From contig NZ_LYMK01000032.1 in NCBI RefSeq assembly GCF_002157355.1, forward strand, positions 1 to 64,000: a stretch of 64,000 nucleotides of DNA, given 5' to 3'. Within the stretch, counting starts at the first letter, position 1. Each line of letters begins with the position of its first letter. The notes under the pieces are model-generated. The model searched no databases. It was not told where the DNA came from and worked only from the letters and a program-made list of their open reading frames with translations. The position numbers and the translations under genes were made by a program. Below are positions 1 through 9,566 of the stretch, one piece after another. This DNA is from Variovorax sp. JS1663. Lineage in GTDB: Bacteria; Pseudomonadota; Gammaproteobacteria; Burkholderiales; Burkholderiaceae_C.

Positions 1-2697
1 CCACCCAGCCTCCCGCCGCCCACCGCGGCCGATGCGAGCACGGCGCGTCCGGTGATCGTCACCCATCCGCTCGACCGCAGCGTGAGCGCGGGATCGACCG
101 TGCAGTTCAGCGTGCGTTCGACCGGAAGCGGACTCGGCTACCAGTGGCGGCGCAACGGCACGCCCATCGCGGCGGCCAACGGCGCGAGCTACGGCTTCGC
201 CGTCACGCTGGCCGACGACGGCGCACGCTTCGACGTGATCGTCCGCAACGCCGCCGGCAGCACCACCAGCGATGCGGCCACGCTGCGCGTGCAGGCGGCG
301 GTGGCGCGCACGCCGGTGGCAGGCCATCCGCGGCTCTGGATCCGCGACCAGGACCTGCCGCGGCTGCGAGCCTGGGCCAACCCTGCCAACCCCCTGTTCG
401 GCGCGGCGAACGGCAATGCGCTGTACCGGCTCGCGATCACCGCGCGCGACCGCATCGAGTCGGGCGTGGTCCCCGCGCAGGACAACGGCGGCAGCACCTA
501 CACCCCCTACGCCACCGAGAGCTACGCGGCGCTGATGGCCTTCATGAGCCTCGTCGACACCGACCCCGTGCGCAACCCGCGCTGGATCGCGGCGGCCAAG
601 ACCGCGCTGTTCGCCGTCATCGACCAGGCCGACCAGGGCGTGGGGCCCGGCAAGTTCCGCAGCGACTCCTTCGCCGCCTCCGACCGCGGGCGCTGGAGCG
701 GCGAGGCCTTCCCGCTCACGGTGGACTGGCTCTATCCCGCGCTCGGCGCGGACGAGAAGCGGCGCATCCGGCGCGTGTTCCTGCGCTGGTGCGCGGAAAA
801 CCGCGACGGCTACCCGTCCGTCACCTACTACCACAGCCATCCCTCGTCGGTGCCCGCGGGCGCCGCGCGCCGCAACAACCCGCTGCTGCTGGACCTGGGC
901 GATCCGAAACGGAGAGCGGTCCGTTTCGCGATGAACAACTACCTCATGGCGCACGCGCGCAACATCTTCATGATGGCCAACGCGATCGACCCCGCGGACG
1001 ACCGGGCCGACCCGGCGCTCGCGAACGACGCCGACGGGCGGCTGGGCGACTTCATGCACGAGGCGATCGGCACCCACCTCTACATGACCGACTACGCCTA
1101 CCGCAACGACGGCTTCGGCGGCATCAGTCCCGAGGGCATGGAGTACGGCGAATCGATCGGCTTCTACTACGGCCTGATGCTGGCCATCCACACCGCCGGG
1201 ATGGACGACACCACGCTCCACGGCGACAAGGTCTCGCTCGACAACCATCCCCTCCTGTCGAGGCTGATGCCGGGGTTCTTTCACAGCCTGAGCACGCGCA
1301 AGGTGGCCAGCCCCTACGGCCAGGTCTACCAGCCGGCCTGGTTCGGCGATGCGGAGCAGCTGTACTTCATGGATCCGATGCGCGTGATGGGCCCGCTGTC
1401 GCTCTACAGCCGCTACGCGGGCCGGGCCGACGCCCTGGAGAGCGCCAAGTGGCTTCAGTACACCGCGGCGCCGAACAACCCGGGCAGCCTGGCGGCGCAT
1501 GCCAACAACGACGACAACATCATCCAGTCGATCTTCTACTTCCTGATGTTCGACCCCGGCCAGCCTGCGCCCGCCGACCCGCGCGGCGCGCTGCCCACCG
1601 ACCACTTCGCGCCCAGCCTCGGCCGCCTGCAGGCGCGCACGAGCTGGAACGACGGCGCCGACGTGCGGCTCGTGAACCTCAAGCTCAGCTACAACACCAT
1701 CGACCACCAGCACGGCGACGGCAACATGTTCGACTTCTGGCGCAAGGGAGAGTGGCTCACCAAGGAGCTCTCGGCCTACGGGGCCGGCGCCGCGATGTCG
1801 CACTTCAAGAACACGCTGGCGATCCAGAACAATCCGCTGGCCCCGGTCGGCGGCTACCACGCGCCCTTCCTTGCCCAGGGCAGCCAGTTCATCGGGGGCG
1901 CGCACGACGGCGATCCCGGCGTGCTCGTGCGCGGGGTGACGAACGACTACCTGCTCTTCACCGGCGACGCGACCAACCTCTACAACCATGGCGGCAGCGG
2001 CGCCGCGGGACGCGAAGTGAGCCATGCCAGCCGCACGCTGATGTGGCTGAAGCCGGACACCGTGGTCGTGATGGACCGCGCCAGCACCACGCGCGACGGC
2101 CGCTTCAAGCGCTTCTGGCTCAACCTGCCGAGCAACGGCGCGGCGCCGGTGCGGGTGGGATCCGCCGTGGCCGCGACCACGCCGGGCGGACAGCAGTTGC
2201 ACGTGAACACGCTGCTGCCCGAGCCGGCGGGCGCGAGCACCGCCATCGAAGGGCCGGCCTTCACGCCGCCCGACCAGTTCTGGAAGGCCACCCTCGATCC
2301 CATGTCGGCGGACAAGACGAACTGGACCGGCGCCTGGCGCCTGCGCGTGGAGGCGGCCGGCCATCCGCGCGCCGTCAACTTCCTGCACGTGCTGCAGGGC
2401 ACCGATGGCGGCGTGGCGCCCCAGCCGACGCAGCGAGTCCAGAGCGACCAGGGCAGTGCATTCAGCGGCGCGGTGGTGGGCGGGACGGCCGTGCTGTTCG
2501 CGAGCGACCTCTATGCGCCGGTGACGTCCAGCTCCTTCGTGCTGCCGGCTTCCGCGACGCGCGTGCTGGTCACCGGCCTGGTGCCGGGTGGCGGGTACAC
2601 GGTGAACAGCAGCGCGGTGGTCAACGGCCGCCGCTTCGACCTGGCCAGCGGTGGCGCGCGGCAGGCCAATGCACTGGGCGTACTCGAGTTGGAATGA
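1..2697 (+). CDS. Secreted Ig-like / heparinase II/III-like protein, 5' end outside window
   Basis: The reading frame is open from base 1, so the gene starts upstream. A GTG at 52 is the first possible start inside the window, but it falls at the edge of the Ig-like domain and is unlikely to be real. About 80 residues of Ig-like fold come first (motif YQWRRNGTPI). An alpha-helical toroid region and a beta-sandwich C-terminus follow, as in heparinase II/III and alginate-lyase-like enzymes, with HQHGD near base 1710 as the likely catalytic neighbourhood. The expected role is beta-elimination of an acidic polysaccharide outside the cytoplasm. The substrate cannot be told. It ends 98 bases before urtA and is probably unrelated to it. 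An imperfect GC-rich inverted repeat without a T-run lies just after the stop. Confidence 0.7.
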   Translation, partial: PPSLPPPTAADASTARPVIVTHPLDRSVSAGSTVQFSVRSTGSGLGYQWRRNGTPIAAANGASYGFAVTLADDGARFDVIVRNAAGSTTSDAATLRVQAAVARTPVAGHPRLWIRDQDLPRLRAWANPANPLFGAANGNALYRLAITARDRIESGVVPAQDNGGSTYTPYATESYAALMAFMSLVDTDPVRNPRWIAAAKTALFAVIDQADQGVGPGKFRSDSFAASDRGRWSGEAFPLTVDWLYPALGADEKRRIRRVFLRWCAENRDGYPSVTYYHSHPSSVPAGAARRNNPLLLDLGDPKRRAVRFAMNNYLMAHARNIFMMANAIDPADDRADPALANDADGRLGDFMHEAIGTHLYMTDYAYRNDGFGGISPEGMEYGESIGFYYGLMLAIHTAGMDDTTLHGDKVSLDNHPLLSRLMPGFFHSLSTRKVASPYGQVYQPAWFGDAEQLYFMDPMRVMGPLSLYSRYAGRADALESAKWLQYTAAPNNPGSLAAHANNDDNIIQSIFYFLMFDPGQPAPADPRGALPTDHFAPSLGRLQARTSWNDGADVRLVNLKLSYNTIDHQHGDGNMFDFWRKGEWLTKELSAYGAGAAMSHFKNTLAIQNNPLAPVGGYHAPFLAQGSQFIGGAHDGDPGVLVRGVTNDYLLFTGDATNLYNHGGSGAAGREVSHASRTLMWLKPDTVVVMDRASTTRDGRFKRFWLNLPSNGAAPVRVGSAVAATTPGGQQLHVNTLLPEPAGASTAIEGPAFTPPDQFWKATLDPMSADKTNWTGAWRLRVEAAGHPRAVNFLHVLQGTDGGVAPQPTQRVQSDQGSAFSGAVVGGTAVLFASDLYAPVTSSSFVLPASATRVLVTGLVPGGGYTVNSSAVVNGRRFDLASGGARQANALGVLELE

Positions 2698-2795
2698 ATC
2701 GCCCCGGGCGGCATGTACGCCACCCGGCGTATTTGCCCGGCGGGCCCTGGCCCGCAGACTCTTCTCCACCATTTCACACCCAGGAGAAGAGTCCC

Positions 2796-4070
2796 ATGCA
2801 ACAACGCCGCTTCACCCTCAAGGCGCTCACGGCCGCCGTCGCGCTCGCCAGCCTGCCTGCCGTCTCGGCCTTCGCGGCCGACACCATCAAGGTCGGCGTG
2901 CTGCATTCGCTGTCGGGCACCATGGCCATCTCCGAGACCGTGCTCAAGGACACGGTGCTGATGGCCATCGACGAGATCAACGCCAAGGGCGGCGTGATGG
3001 GCAAGAAGCTCGATCCGGTGATCGTCGACCCCGCCTCCAACTGGCCGCTGTTCGCCGAGAAGACCAAGCAGCTGCTGGGCCAGGACAAGGTGTCGGTGAT
3101 CTTCGGCTGCTGGACCTCGGTGTCGCGCAAGTCGGTGCTGCCGGTGGTCGAGGAGATGAACGGCCTTCTCTTCTACCCCGTGCAGTACGAGGGTGAAGAG
3201 CTCAGCAAGAACGTCTTCTACACCGGCGCCGCGCCCAACCAGCAGGCCATTCCGGCGGTCGACTACCTGATGAGCAAGGAAGGCGGCGGCGCCAAGCGCT
3301 GGGTGCTGCTGGGCACCGACTACGTGTACCCCCGCACCACCAACAAGATCCTGCGCGCCTACCTCAAGAGCAAGGGCGTGAAGGACAGCGACATCGACGA
3401 GAAGTACACCCCCTTCGGCCACAGCGACTACCAGACCATCGTCGCCGACGTGAAGAAGTTCTCGCAGGGCGGCAAGACGGCGGTGGTGTCGACCATCAAC
3501 GGCGACTCCAACGTGCCCTTCTACAAGGAACTGGGCAACGCCGGCCTGAAGGCCAAGGACGTGCCGGTGGTCGCCTTCTCGGTGGGCGAGGAAGAGCTGC
3601 GCGGCGTCGACACCAAGCCGCTGGTCGGCCACCTGGCCGCATGGAACTACTTCATGTCGATCAAGAACCCGACCAACACCGCCTTCATCAAGCAGTGGAG
3701 CGACTACGCCAAGGCCAAGAACATCGCCGGCCACAAGGACAAGCCGCTGACCAACGACCCCATGGAAGCCACCTACATCGGCGTGCACATGTGGAAGCAG
3801 GCGGTCGAGAAGGCCAAGAGCACCGACACCGACAAGGTGATCGCTGCCATGGCCGGCCAGACCTTCACCGCGCCCTCGGGCATCGTCTCGAAGATGGACG
3901 AGAAGAACCATCACCTGCACAAGAGCGTGTTCATCGGCGAGGTGCAGGCCGACGGCCAGTTCAAGGTGGTGTGGAAGACCCCGGCGCCGGTCAAGGCCAA
4001 GCCGTGGAGCCCCTACATCGAGGGCAACGACAAGAAGAAGGACGAGCCGGACGGCAAGTCCAAGATGTAA
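2796..4070 (+). CDS. urtA: Urea ABC transporter, substrate-binding protein UrtA
   Basis: Periplasmic receptor of the high-affinity urea ABC transporter. It is 424 residues, the usual UrtA length. An N-terminal Sec signal peptide ends near VSAFAA, and the mature protein begins with the type-I periplasmic-binding fold (IKVGVLHSLSGTMAISE). The UrtA-typical segments FGCWTSVSRKSVLPV and FYPVQYEGEE are present and separate it from branched-chain amino acid receptors. The start is set by AGGAGA at 2782-2787, nine bases before the ATG. It is the first gene of urtABCDE; urtB follows after 11 bases. Such operons usually sit beside urease genes and respond to nitrogen limitation. No urease gene and no clear NtrC or sigma-54 site is seen here. 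Confidence 0.95.
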   Translation: MQQRRFTLKALTAAVALASLPAVSAFAADTIKVGVLHSLSGTMAISETVLKDTVLMAIDEINAKGGVMGKKLDPVIVDPASNWPLFAEKTKQLLGQDKVSVIFGCWTSVSRKSVLPVVEEMNGLLFYPVQYEGEELSKNVFYTGAAPNQQAIPAVDYLMSKEGGGAKRWVLLGTDYVYPRTTNKILRAYLKSKGVKDSDIDEKYTPFGHSDYQTIVADVKKFSQGGKTAVVSTINGDSNVPFYKELGNAGLKAKDVPVVAFSVGEEELRGVDTKPLVGHLAAWNYFMSIKNPTNTAFIKQWSDYAKAKNIAGHKDKPLTNDPMEATYIGVHMWKQAVEKAKSTDTDKVIAAMAGQTFTAPSGIVSKMDEKNHHLHKSVFIGEVQADGQFKVVWKTPAPVKAKPWSPYIEGNDKKKDEPDGKSKM

Positions 4071-4081
4071 GGGACGGGCGC

Positions 4082-5671
4082 ATGCTGCTGCAGCGAATCG
4101 TTCAGGGAGTGTTCGCTGCGGCGGCAGTGCTGTGCGCGGGCCAGGCCGCGGCCCTCACCGCGGACGAAGCGAAGGCCATCGCCTCGGGTGACACCGAGGC
4201 CCGGGTGGCCGCGCTGAACCAGGCGGTGACGAACGCCGATGCGAAGACCGCGGCCTTCATCCAGGCCATGGCGGACGATGCCGTCCGCTACACGGCGGAC
4301 AAGGTCTTCGTCGTGAAGAACGACAAGGGCTATGACCCCGTCACCGGTGCGGAGCTCAAGCTGCCCGACGACGCCGAAGAGGTCATCAACAACAACCTCA
4401 TGCGCAGCGCACTCGACGCTGCGCAGGCTGCGCTCAAGCTCGCGAGCCCCGACGCCGCGGTGCGTGCGGAAGGCGCCAAGGGCCTGCTGAGCTCGCCCGA
4501 CGAATCGCGGCTGCCGCTGGTCGAGAAAGCGCTGGCGGCGGAGTCTGACGCCCGCATCAAGGCCACGCTCGAACTCGTGCGCGCTGCGAGCATGCTGTCG
4601 AGCCCCGACAAGGCGCGCCGCATCGAGGCCATCAAAGCGCTCGGCGAAAGCAAGAGTCCCGACACCAAGCTGTTGCTCAACGAGCGCCTGGGCGAGGAGC
4701 AGGACCCCGAGGTGAAGTCCGCCATCGTCACCGCCATCGCTTCCATCGACGCGTCGCTGGTCTGGGGCGAGCGCATCGGCGCCGTGTTTAGCGGCATCAG
4801 CCTCGGCTCCGTGCTGCTGCTCGCCGCGCTGGGCCTGGCCATCACCTACGGGCTGATGGGTGTGATCAACATGGCGCACGGCGAGCTGATGATGATCGGC
4901 GCCTACGCCACCTACGTCATGCAGGGCGTGTTCCAGCGCTACATGCCCGAGGCCGCCTTCGGCTGGTACCTCGTGGCCGCTATCCCGGTCGCGTTCATGG
5001 CATCGGCGCTGGTCGGCGCGGTGCTGGAGCGCGGCGTGATCCGCTTCCTCTACGGCCGGCCGCTCGAGACCCTGCTGGCCACCTGGGGCATCAGCCTGAT
5101 GCTGCAGCAGCTCGTGCGCTCGCTCTTCGGCGCCCAGAACGTGGGCGTCGAGAACCCGGGCTGGATGAGCGGCGGGCTCACCATGCTGAGCAACGTGACG
5201 CTGCCCTGGAACCGCATCTGCATCATCATCTTCGCGGTCCTGGTCCTCCTGGCCATGGGCTGGCTGATCGGCCGTACGCGACTGGGCCTGTTCGTGCGCG
5301 GCGTCACGCAGAACCGTCCCATCGCCTCCTGCATGGGCGTGAACACGGCGCGCATCGACACCTATGCCTTCGCGCTGGGCTCGGGCATCGCGGGCCTGGC
5401 GGGCTGCGCGCTCTCGCAGATCGGCAACGTCGGCCCCGACCTGGGCCAGAGCTACATCGTCGACTCCTTCATGGTGGTCGTGATGGGCGGCGTGGGCCAG
5501 CTCGCCGGCACCGTGTACGCGGCCCTGGGCCTGGGCGTGCTCAACAAGTTCATCGAAGGCTGGGCCGGCGCCGTGCTGGCCAAGATCGCGGTGCTGGTCT
5601 TCATCATCATCTTCATCCAGAAGCGGCCGCAGGGCATCTTCGCAGTCAAAGGGCGGAGCGCCGAGGCATGA
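4082..5671 (+). CDS. urtB: Urea ABC transporter permease UrtB
   Basis: First membrane subunit of the urea transporter, 529 residues. UrtB differs from LivH in carrying a long periplasmic N-terminal region. Here a signal-like start (residues 1-25) leads into about 200 alanine-rich helical residues resembling HEAT repeats, followed by the LivH-type membrane domain from about residue 235 (VFSGISLGSVLLLAALGLAI) with MGVINMAHGELMMIGAY, the signature of this permease family. The ATG at 4082 is 11 bases after the urtA stop. The gene ends in a 4-base ATGA overlap with urtC, so the two are translationally coupled. Confidence 0.95.
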   Translation: MLLQRIVQGVFAAAAVLCAGQAAALTADEAKAIASGDTEARVAALNQAVTNADAKTAAFIQAMADDAVRYTADKVFVVKNDKGYDPVTGAELKLPDDAEEVINNNLMRSALDAAQAALKLASPDAAVRAEGAKGLLSSPDESRLPLVEKALAAESDARIKATLELVRAASMLSSPDKARRIEAIKALGESKSPDTKLLLNERLGEEQDPEVKSAIVTAIASIDASLVWGERIGAVFSGISLGSVLLLAALGLAITYGLMGVINMAHGELMMIGAYATYVMQGVFQRYMPEAAFGWYLVAAIPVAFMASALVGAVLERGVIRFLYGRPLETLLATWGISLMLQQLVRSLFGAQNVGVENPGWMSGGLTMLSNVTLPWNRICIIIFAVLVLLAMGWLIGRTRLGLFVRGVTQNRPIASCMGVNTARIDTYAFALGSGIAGLAGCALSQIGNVGPDLGQSYIVDSFMVVVMGGVGQLAGTVYAALGLGVLNKFIEGWAGAVLAKIAVLVFIIIFIQKRPQGIFAVKGRSAEA

Positions 5672-6867
5672 GCGGGGTCGTACTTCCTTCCAAGGCGCCG
5701 CTCCTGAGCGGCAAGGGCTGGACGGCCTTCTTCGTCGCCCTGATCGCCGTCTGCGCGCTGGCGCCGGTGCTCAACCTGCTGGTGCCCGCCGGCAGCGCGC
5801 TGCACATGAGCGACTACGCCGTTGCGCTGGTCGGCAAGATCATGTGCTATGCCATCTGCGCGCTGGCGATGGACCTGATCTGGGGCTACACCGGCATCCT
5901 CTCGCTGGGCCACGGCCTTTTCTTCGCGCTGGGCGGCTACATGATGGGCATGTACCTCATGCGCCAGATCGGCCGCGACGGCAACTACAAGAGCGACCTG
6001 CCTGACTTCATGGTCTTCCTCGACTGGAAGACGCTGCCCTGGCACTGGACCTTCAGCGACAGCTTCATCGCCACGCTGATCCTGATCGTCGCGGTGCCGG
6101 GCCTGGTCGCCTTCGTCTTCGGCTTCTTCGCCTTCCGCTCGCGCATCAAGGGCGTGTACTTCTCGATCATCACGCAGGCCATGACCTTCGCGGCGATGCT
6201 GCTCTTCTTCCGCAATGAGACCGGCTTCGGCGGCAACAACGGCTTCACCGACTTCAAGCGCATCCTGGGCACGCCGATCGCCACCCAGGAGATGCGCATG
6301 ACCCTGTTCGCGCTCACCGGGCTGACGCTGCTGGGCTTCTTCCTGCTGTCCAGATGGCTGATCGCCAGCAAGTTCGGCCGCGTGCTGCAGGCCATCCGCG
6401 ATGCCGAGTCGCGCGTCATGTTCTCGGGCTACAACCCGCTGCCGTACAAGCTCACGATCTGGGTCATCTCGGCCGTGATGTGCGGCGTGGCCGGTGCGCT
6501 CTACGTGCCGCAGGTCGGCATCATCAACCCGGGCGAGATGAGCGCGGCCAACTCGATCGAGATCGCCATCTGGGCCGCGGTCGGCGGCCGTGCCACGTTG
6601 ATCGGGCCGATCGTCGGCGCCTTCATCGTCAACGGGGCCAAGAGCTGGCTCACGGTGGCCTATCCGGAGTACTGGCTGTACTTCCTGGGAGCGCTGTTCA
6701 TTGCTGTCACGCTGTTCCTGCCGAACGGCATCGTGGGCCTGGTGAAGAAGTGGGCCGGACGGGAGAAGCGGGTGCCCGCCGAGGAGCCGAAGCAGCGCGC
6801 CGTCGCTGTGGAGCAGGGCGCAGAGCCGGCATCGCTGCCGGTGCAGGCCGAAGGAGCCCGAGCATGA
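5668..6867 (+). CDS. urtC: Urea ABC transporter permease UrtC
   Basis: Second membrane subunit, 399 residues, LivM family. It has about nine to ten hydrophobic segments and the family motif DLIWGYTGILSLGHGLFFAL near residue 70. The loop AIRDAESRVMFSGYNP around residue 240 is the expected cytoplasmic contact with the ATPases. The last 30 residues are charged and extend beyond the membrane domain. It overlaps urtB by 4 bases upstream and urtD by 4 bases downstream (ATGA at both joints), which fixes the start and shows tight coupling of the operon. Confidence 0.95.
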   Translation: MSGVVLPSKAPLLSGKGWTAFFVALIAVCALAPVLNLLVPAGSALHMSDYAVALVGKIMCYAICALAMDLIWGYTGILSLGHGLFFALGGYMMGMYLMRQIGRDGNYKSDLPDFMVFLDWKTLPWHWTFSDSFIATLILIVAVPGLVAFVFGFFAFRSRIKGVYFSIITQAMTFAAMLLFFRNETGFGGNNGFTDFKRILGTPIATQEMRMTLFALTGLTLLGFFLLSRWLIASKFGRVLQAIRDAESRVMFSGYNPLPYKLTIWVISAVMCGVAGALYVPQVGIINPGEMSAANSIEIAIWAAVGGRATLIGPIVGAFIVNGAKSWLTVAYPEYWLYFLGALFIAVTLFLPNGIVGLVKKWAGREKRVPAEEPKQRAVAVEQGAEPASLPVQAEGARA

Positions 6868-7742
6868 CGCCCGACCTGATGGACGCAGGCGCCGAGCGCC
6901 TCGCCAGGCACAGTCACGACAGTGACTTCGGCCAGCTCACCGCCTCGGGCGGCCGCGAGGCCGGCTACGGCCGGCATGCGACGCCGGGCGAGGTCGACCT
7001 CACCCACGGCCGCATCCTCTACCTGGAAGACGTGAGCGTGAGCTTCGACGGCTTCAAGGCCATCAACAAGCTCTCGCTGGACATCGCCCCCGGCGAGCTG
7101 CGCTGCGTGATCGGCCCCAACGGCGCCGGCAAGACCACGATGATGGACATCATCACCGGCAAGACCCGGCCCGACGAGGGCACCGTGTTCTTCGGCAGCA
7201 CCATCGACCTGCTGCGCCACAAGGAAGCCGATATTGCGCAGCTGGGCATCGGGCGCAAGTTCCAGAAGCCGACCGTGTTCGAGCAGCTCACCGTGTTCGA
7301 GAACCTGGAGCTGGCGCTCAAGACCGACAAGGGCGTGAAGTCCTCGATGCTGTTCAGCCTGGACTCCGCGCAATCCGACCGGCTGGCCGAGGTGCTGCAC
7401 ACCATCCACCTGGCCGACAGCGTTTCGCGCATGGCCGGCAACCTGAGCCATGGGCAGAAGCAATGGCTGGAGATCGGGATGCTGCTGATGCAGGACCCGA
7501 AGCTCCTGCTGCTGGACGAGCCCGTGGCCGGCATGACCGACGAGGAGACGGCGCGGACCGCCGAGCTGTTCCTGCACCTCAAGGGCAAGCATTCGCTGAT
7601 GGTGGTGGAGCACGACATGAGCTTCGTGCGGACCATCTCCGAGATCGTGACCGTGCTGTGCGATGGGTCCGTGCTGGCGCAAGGCACGCTGGACGAAGTG
7701 CAGGCGGACGAGCGGGTGATCGAGGTGTACCTCGGACGCTAG
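6864..7742 (+). CDS. urtD: Urea ABC transporter ATP-binding protein UrtD
   Basis: LivG-type ATPase of the urea transporter, 292 residues. The ABC domain begins only at about residue 50 (ILYLEDVSVSFDGFKAINKL). The first 50 residues are polar and poorly conserved-looking, longer than in many UrtD proteins. Visible motifs are Walker A GPNGAGKTT, the signature LSHGQKQWLEIGM, Walker B LLLLDEPVAGM and the switch histidine in VVEHDM. The ATG overlaps the urtC stop by 4 bases; a later start would cut the overlap but keep the domain. It pairs with UrtE to form the ATPase heterodimer. Confidence 0.94.
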   Translation: MTPDLMDAGAERLARHSHDSDFGQLTASGGREAGYGRHATPGEVDLTHGRILYLEDVSVSFDGFKAINKLSLDIAPGELRCVIGPNGAGKTTMMDIITGKTRPDEGTVFFGSTIDLLRHKEADIAQLGIGRKFQKPTVFEQLTVFENLELALKTDKGVKSSMLFSLDSAQSDRLAEVLHTIHLADSVSRMAGNLSHGQKQWLEIGMLLMQDPKLLLLDEPVAGMTDEETARTAELFLHLKGKHSLMVVEHDMSFVRTISEIVTVLCDGSVLAQGTLDEVQADERVIEVYLGR

Positions 7743-7763
7743 CGAGCAAGACAGAGACACGAC

Positions 7764-8456
7764 ATGCTCAAGGTCAAGAACATCCACCAGTACTACGGCG
7801 GCTCCCACATCCTGCGCGACGTGAGCTTCGAGGCTCACCTCGGCAAGGTCACGGTGCTGCTGGGCCGCAACGGCGTCGGCAAGACCACGCTGCTGAAATC
7901 GCTGATGGGCCTGGTCCCCATCAAGAGCGGCAGCATCGAGTTCAACGGTGCGGCCATCCAGAAATGGACGCCCTACGAGCGCGCCCGCGCCGGCCTGGGC
8001 TTCGTGCCCCAGGGCCGCGAGATCTTCGCGCGGCTCACGGTCGAGGAAAACCTGCGCATGGGACTGGCCTATCGTTCCGCCGGCACGCCCATTCCCGCCG
8101 AGCTGTACGAGCTGTTCCCGGTGCTCAAGCAGATGAAGAACCGCCGCGGCGGCGACCTTTCCGGCGGCCAGCAGCAGCAGCTCGCGATCGCTCGGGCGCT
8201 GGCGCCGGGGCCCAAGGTGCTGGTGCTCGACGAGCCCACCGAGGGCATCCAGCCCAGCATCATCAAGGACATCGGCCGCGTGATCCGCATGCTGGCCGAC
8301 CGCGGCGACATGGCCATCGTGCTGTGCGAGCAGTACTACGACTTCGCCCAGGCGCTGGCCGACGACTACCTGGTGATGGAGCGCGGCGAGGTGATCGCGC
8401 GCGGCCTGGGCAAGGACATGGAAGCCCAGGGCGTGCGGCAGCTGGTCGCGATCTGA
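7764..8456 (+). CDS. urtE: Urea ABC transporter ATP-binding protein UrtE
   Basis: LivF-type ATPase, 230 residues, last gene of the urea operon. It has Walker A GRNGVGKTT, signature LSGGQQQQLAIARAL, Walker B VLVLDEPTEGIQPS and the family-typical end MERGEVIARG. It starts 21 bases after urtD with only a weak purine stretch as ribosome site. No terminator with a T-run is seen in the 140 bases before the next gene, so read-through into the DedA-rhodanese gene is possible. Confidence 0.95.
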   Translation: MLKVKNIHQYYGGSHILRDVSFEAHLGKVTVLLGRNGVGKTTLLKSLMGLVPIKSGSIEFNGAAIQKWTPYERARAGLGFVPQGREIFARLTVEENLRMGLAYRSAGTPIPAELYELFPVLKQMKNRRGGDLSGGQQQQLAIARALAPGPKVLVLDEPTEGIQPSIIKDIGRVIRMLADRGDMAIVLCEQYYDFAQALADDYLVMERGEVIARGLGKDMEAQGVRQLVAI

Positions 8457-8596
8457 GCCATGCGCGATCTCTGACGAGTCCATGTCAGGCCGCAGCGCGA
8501 AGGCGTTACGCTAGCGGCCGTCGCACTTCGCTCCGTCGCCGCCTTGTCCACACGTCCGCCCCGCCTGCCTCCGCGAGCACCTTGCCGGGAGGCTGC

Positions 8597-9541
8597 ATGG
8601 AAGCGCTGATCGCGCTGATGGTCGACCATGTCCTGGCCGTGGTCTTCATCGCTACCTTCGCCGCCCGGGTGGGCCTGCCGGTGCCGGCCGCGCCCGTGCT
8701 GGTGGTGGCCGGCGGCATCGCGGCGATCGCCGAGCCGGTGCTGATCGTCGCCATGGTCGGCGCGACGCTGCTGGCCAATGTGCTGGGCGATGCCGTCTGG
8801 TTCTATGCCGGGCGGATCTACGGCTACCGCTTCATGCGGCTGCTGTGCAAGATCTCGATCTCGCCCGACTCCTGCGTGCGGCGCAGCGAGTCGCTGATCA
8901 CCCGTTGGGGCGGCCTGTCGCTGGTGGCGGCCAAGTTCGTGCCGGGCGTGTCGGTGGTGGCGCCGCCGATGGCCGGCGCGCTGGGCATGAGCTCGCTGCG
9001 CTTCCTGGCCTTCGAGACGGTGGCTGCGCTGCTGTGGGCCGGCGTGTTCCTGTGCCTGGGCTGGGTGTTCCGCGAGCAGATCCAGGCGGTGCTCGATGCG
9101 CTGGCCAATGCCGGCGGCGTGGCGACCGCGGCGCTGGTGGCCGTGCTGGCCGCGATGCTGGCGCGCCGCTGGTGGCGCCGGCGTTCCTTCCTGCGCGCGA
9201 CAACCATGCCGCGCGCCACCATCGAGGAACTGGCCGCGCTGATGGGGCAGGAGATGCCGCCCGTCCTCATCGACGTGCGCGGCGAGGCGGGCGTGCAGGT
9301 CGATCCGCGGCGCATCCCCGGCGCGCTGGCGATCCCGCTCAAGACCCTGCAGCAGCGCGGCGAGGCGCTCCCCTTCGATGCGGGCCAGCGCGAGATCATC
9401 CTCTACTGCAACTGCCCCAACGAAGTCTCCGCCGCGCTGGCCGCCCAGGCGCTCATGCGGCGCGGGCTGATGCGCGCGCGGCCGCTGGCGGGCGGCCTGG
9501 AAGCCTGGGTGGCGGCGGGTCATCCGACCGCGCCGCATTGA
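8597..9541 (+). CDS. DedA-family membrane protein fused to a rhodanese domain
   Basis: 314 residues with two parts. Residues 1-200 are a DedA/VTT membrane domain with the F/Y-x-GR element (WFYAGRIYGYRF) and the G-x-x-x-V/I-x-RF-like element (VAAKFVPGVSVVAPPMAG). Residues 210-314 are a rhodanese domain (VLIDVRGEAGV) with an active-site loop YCNCPNEVSAA carrying two cysteines. DedA proteins take part in membrane homeostasis and lipid recycling. The rhodanese part may handle sulfur or act as a phosphatase-like sensor on the cytoplasmic side. GGGAGG at 8587-8592, four bases before the ATG, decides the start. Similar fusions are known from other proteobacteria. Confidence 0.85.
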   Translation: MEALIALMVDHVLAVVFIATFAARVGLPVPAAPVLVVAGGIAAIAEPVLIVAMVGATLLANVLGDAVWFYAGRIYGYRFMRLLCKISISPDSCVRRSESLITRWGGLSLVAAKFVPGVSVVAPPMAGALGMSSLRFLAFETVAALLWAGVFLCLGWVFREQIQAVLDALANAGGVATAALVAVLAAMLARRWWRRRSFLRATTMPRATIEELAALMGQEMPPVLIDVRGEAGVQVDPRRIPGALAIPLKTLQQRGEALPFDAGQREIILYCNCPNEVSAALAAQALMRRGLMRARPLAGGLEAWVAAGHPTAPH

Positions 9542-9566
9542 GCGGGCGCGGTCCGGCCGGTCCGGC

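Noticed and set aside
2698..2795. Terminator or riboswitch before urtA
   Set aside because: Only an imperfect GC-rich dyad without T-run; no known element recognised.
144..4070. A 1308-codon open frame crossing the heparinase-like gene into urtA
   Set aside because: Upstream of 2796 it is an out-of-frame shadow (Arg/Gly/Ala-rich) of the real gene; only the 3' part from the urtA start is coding.
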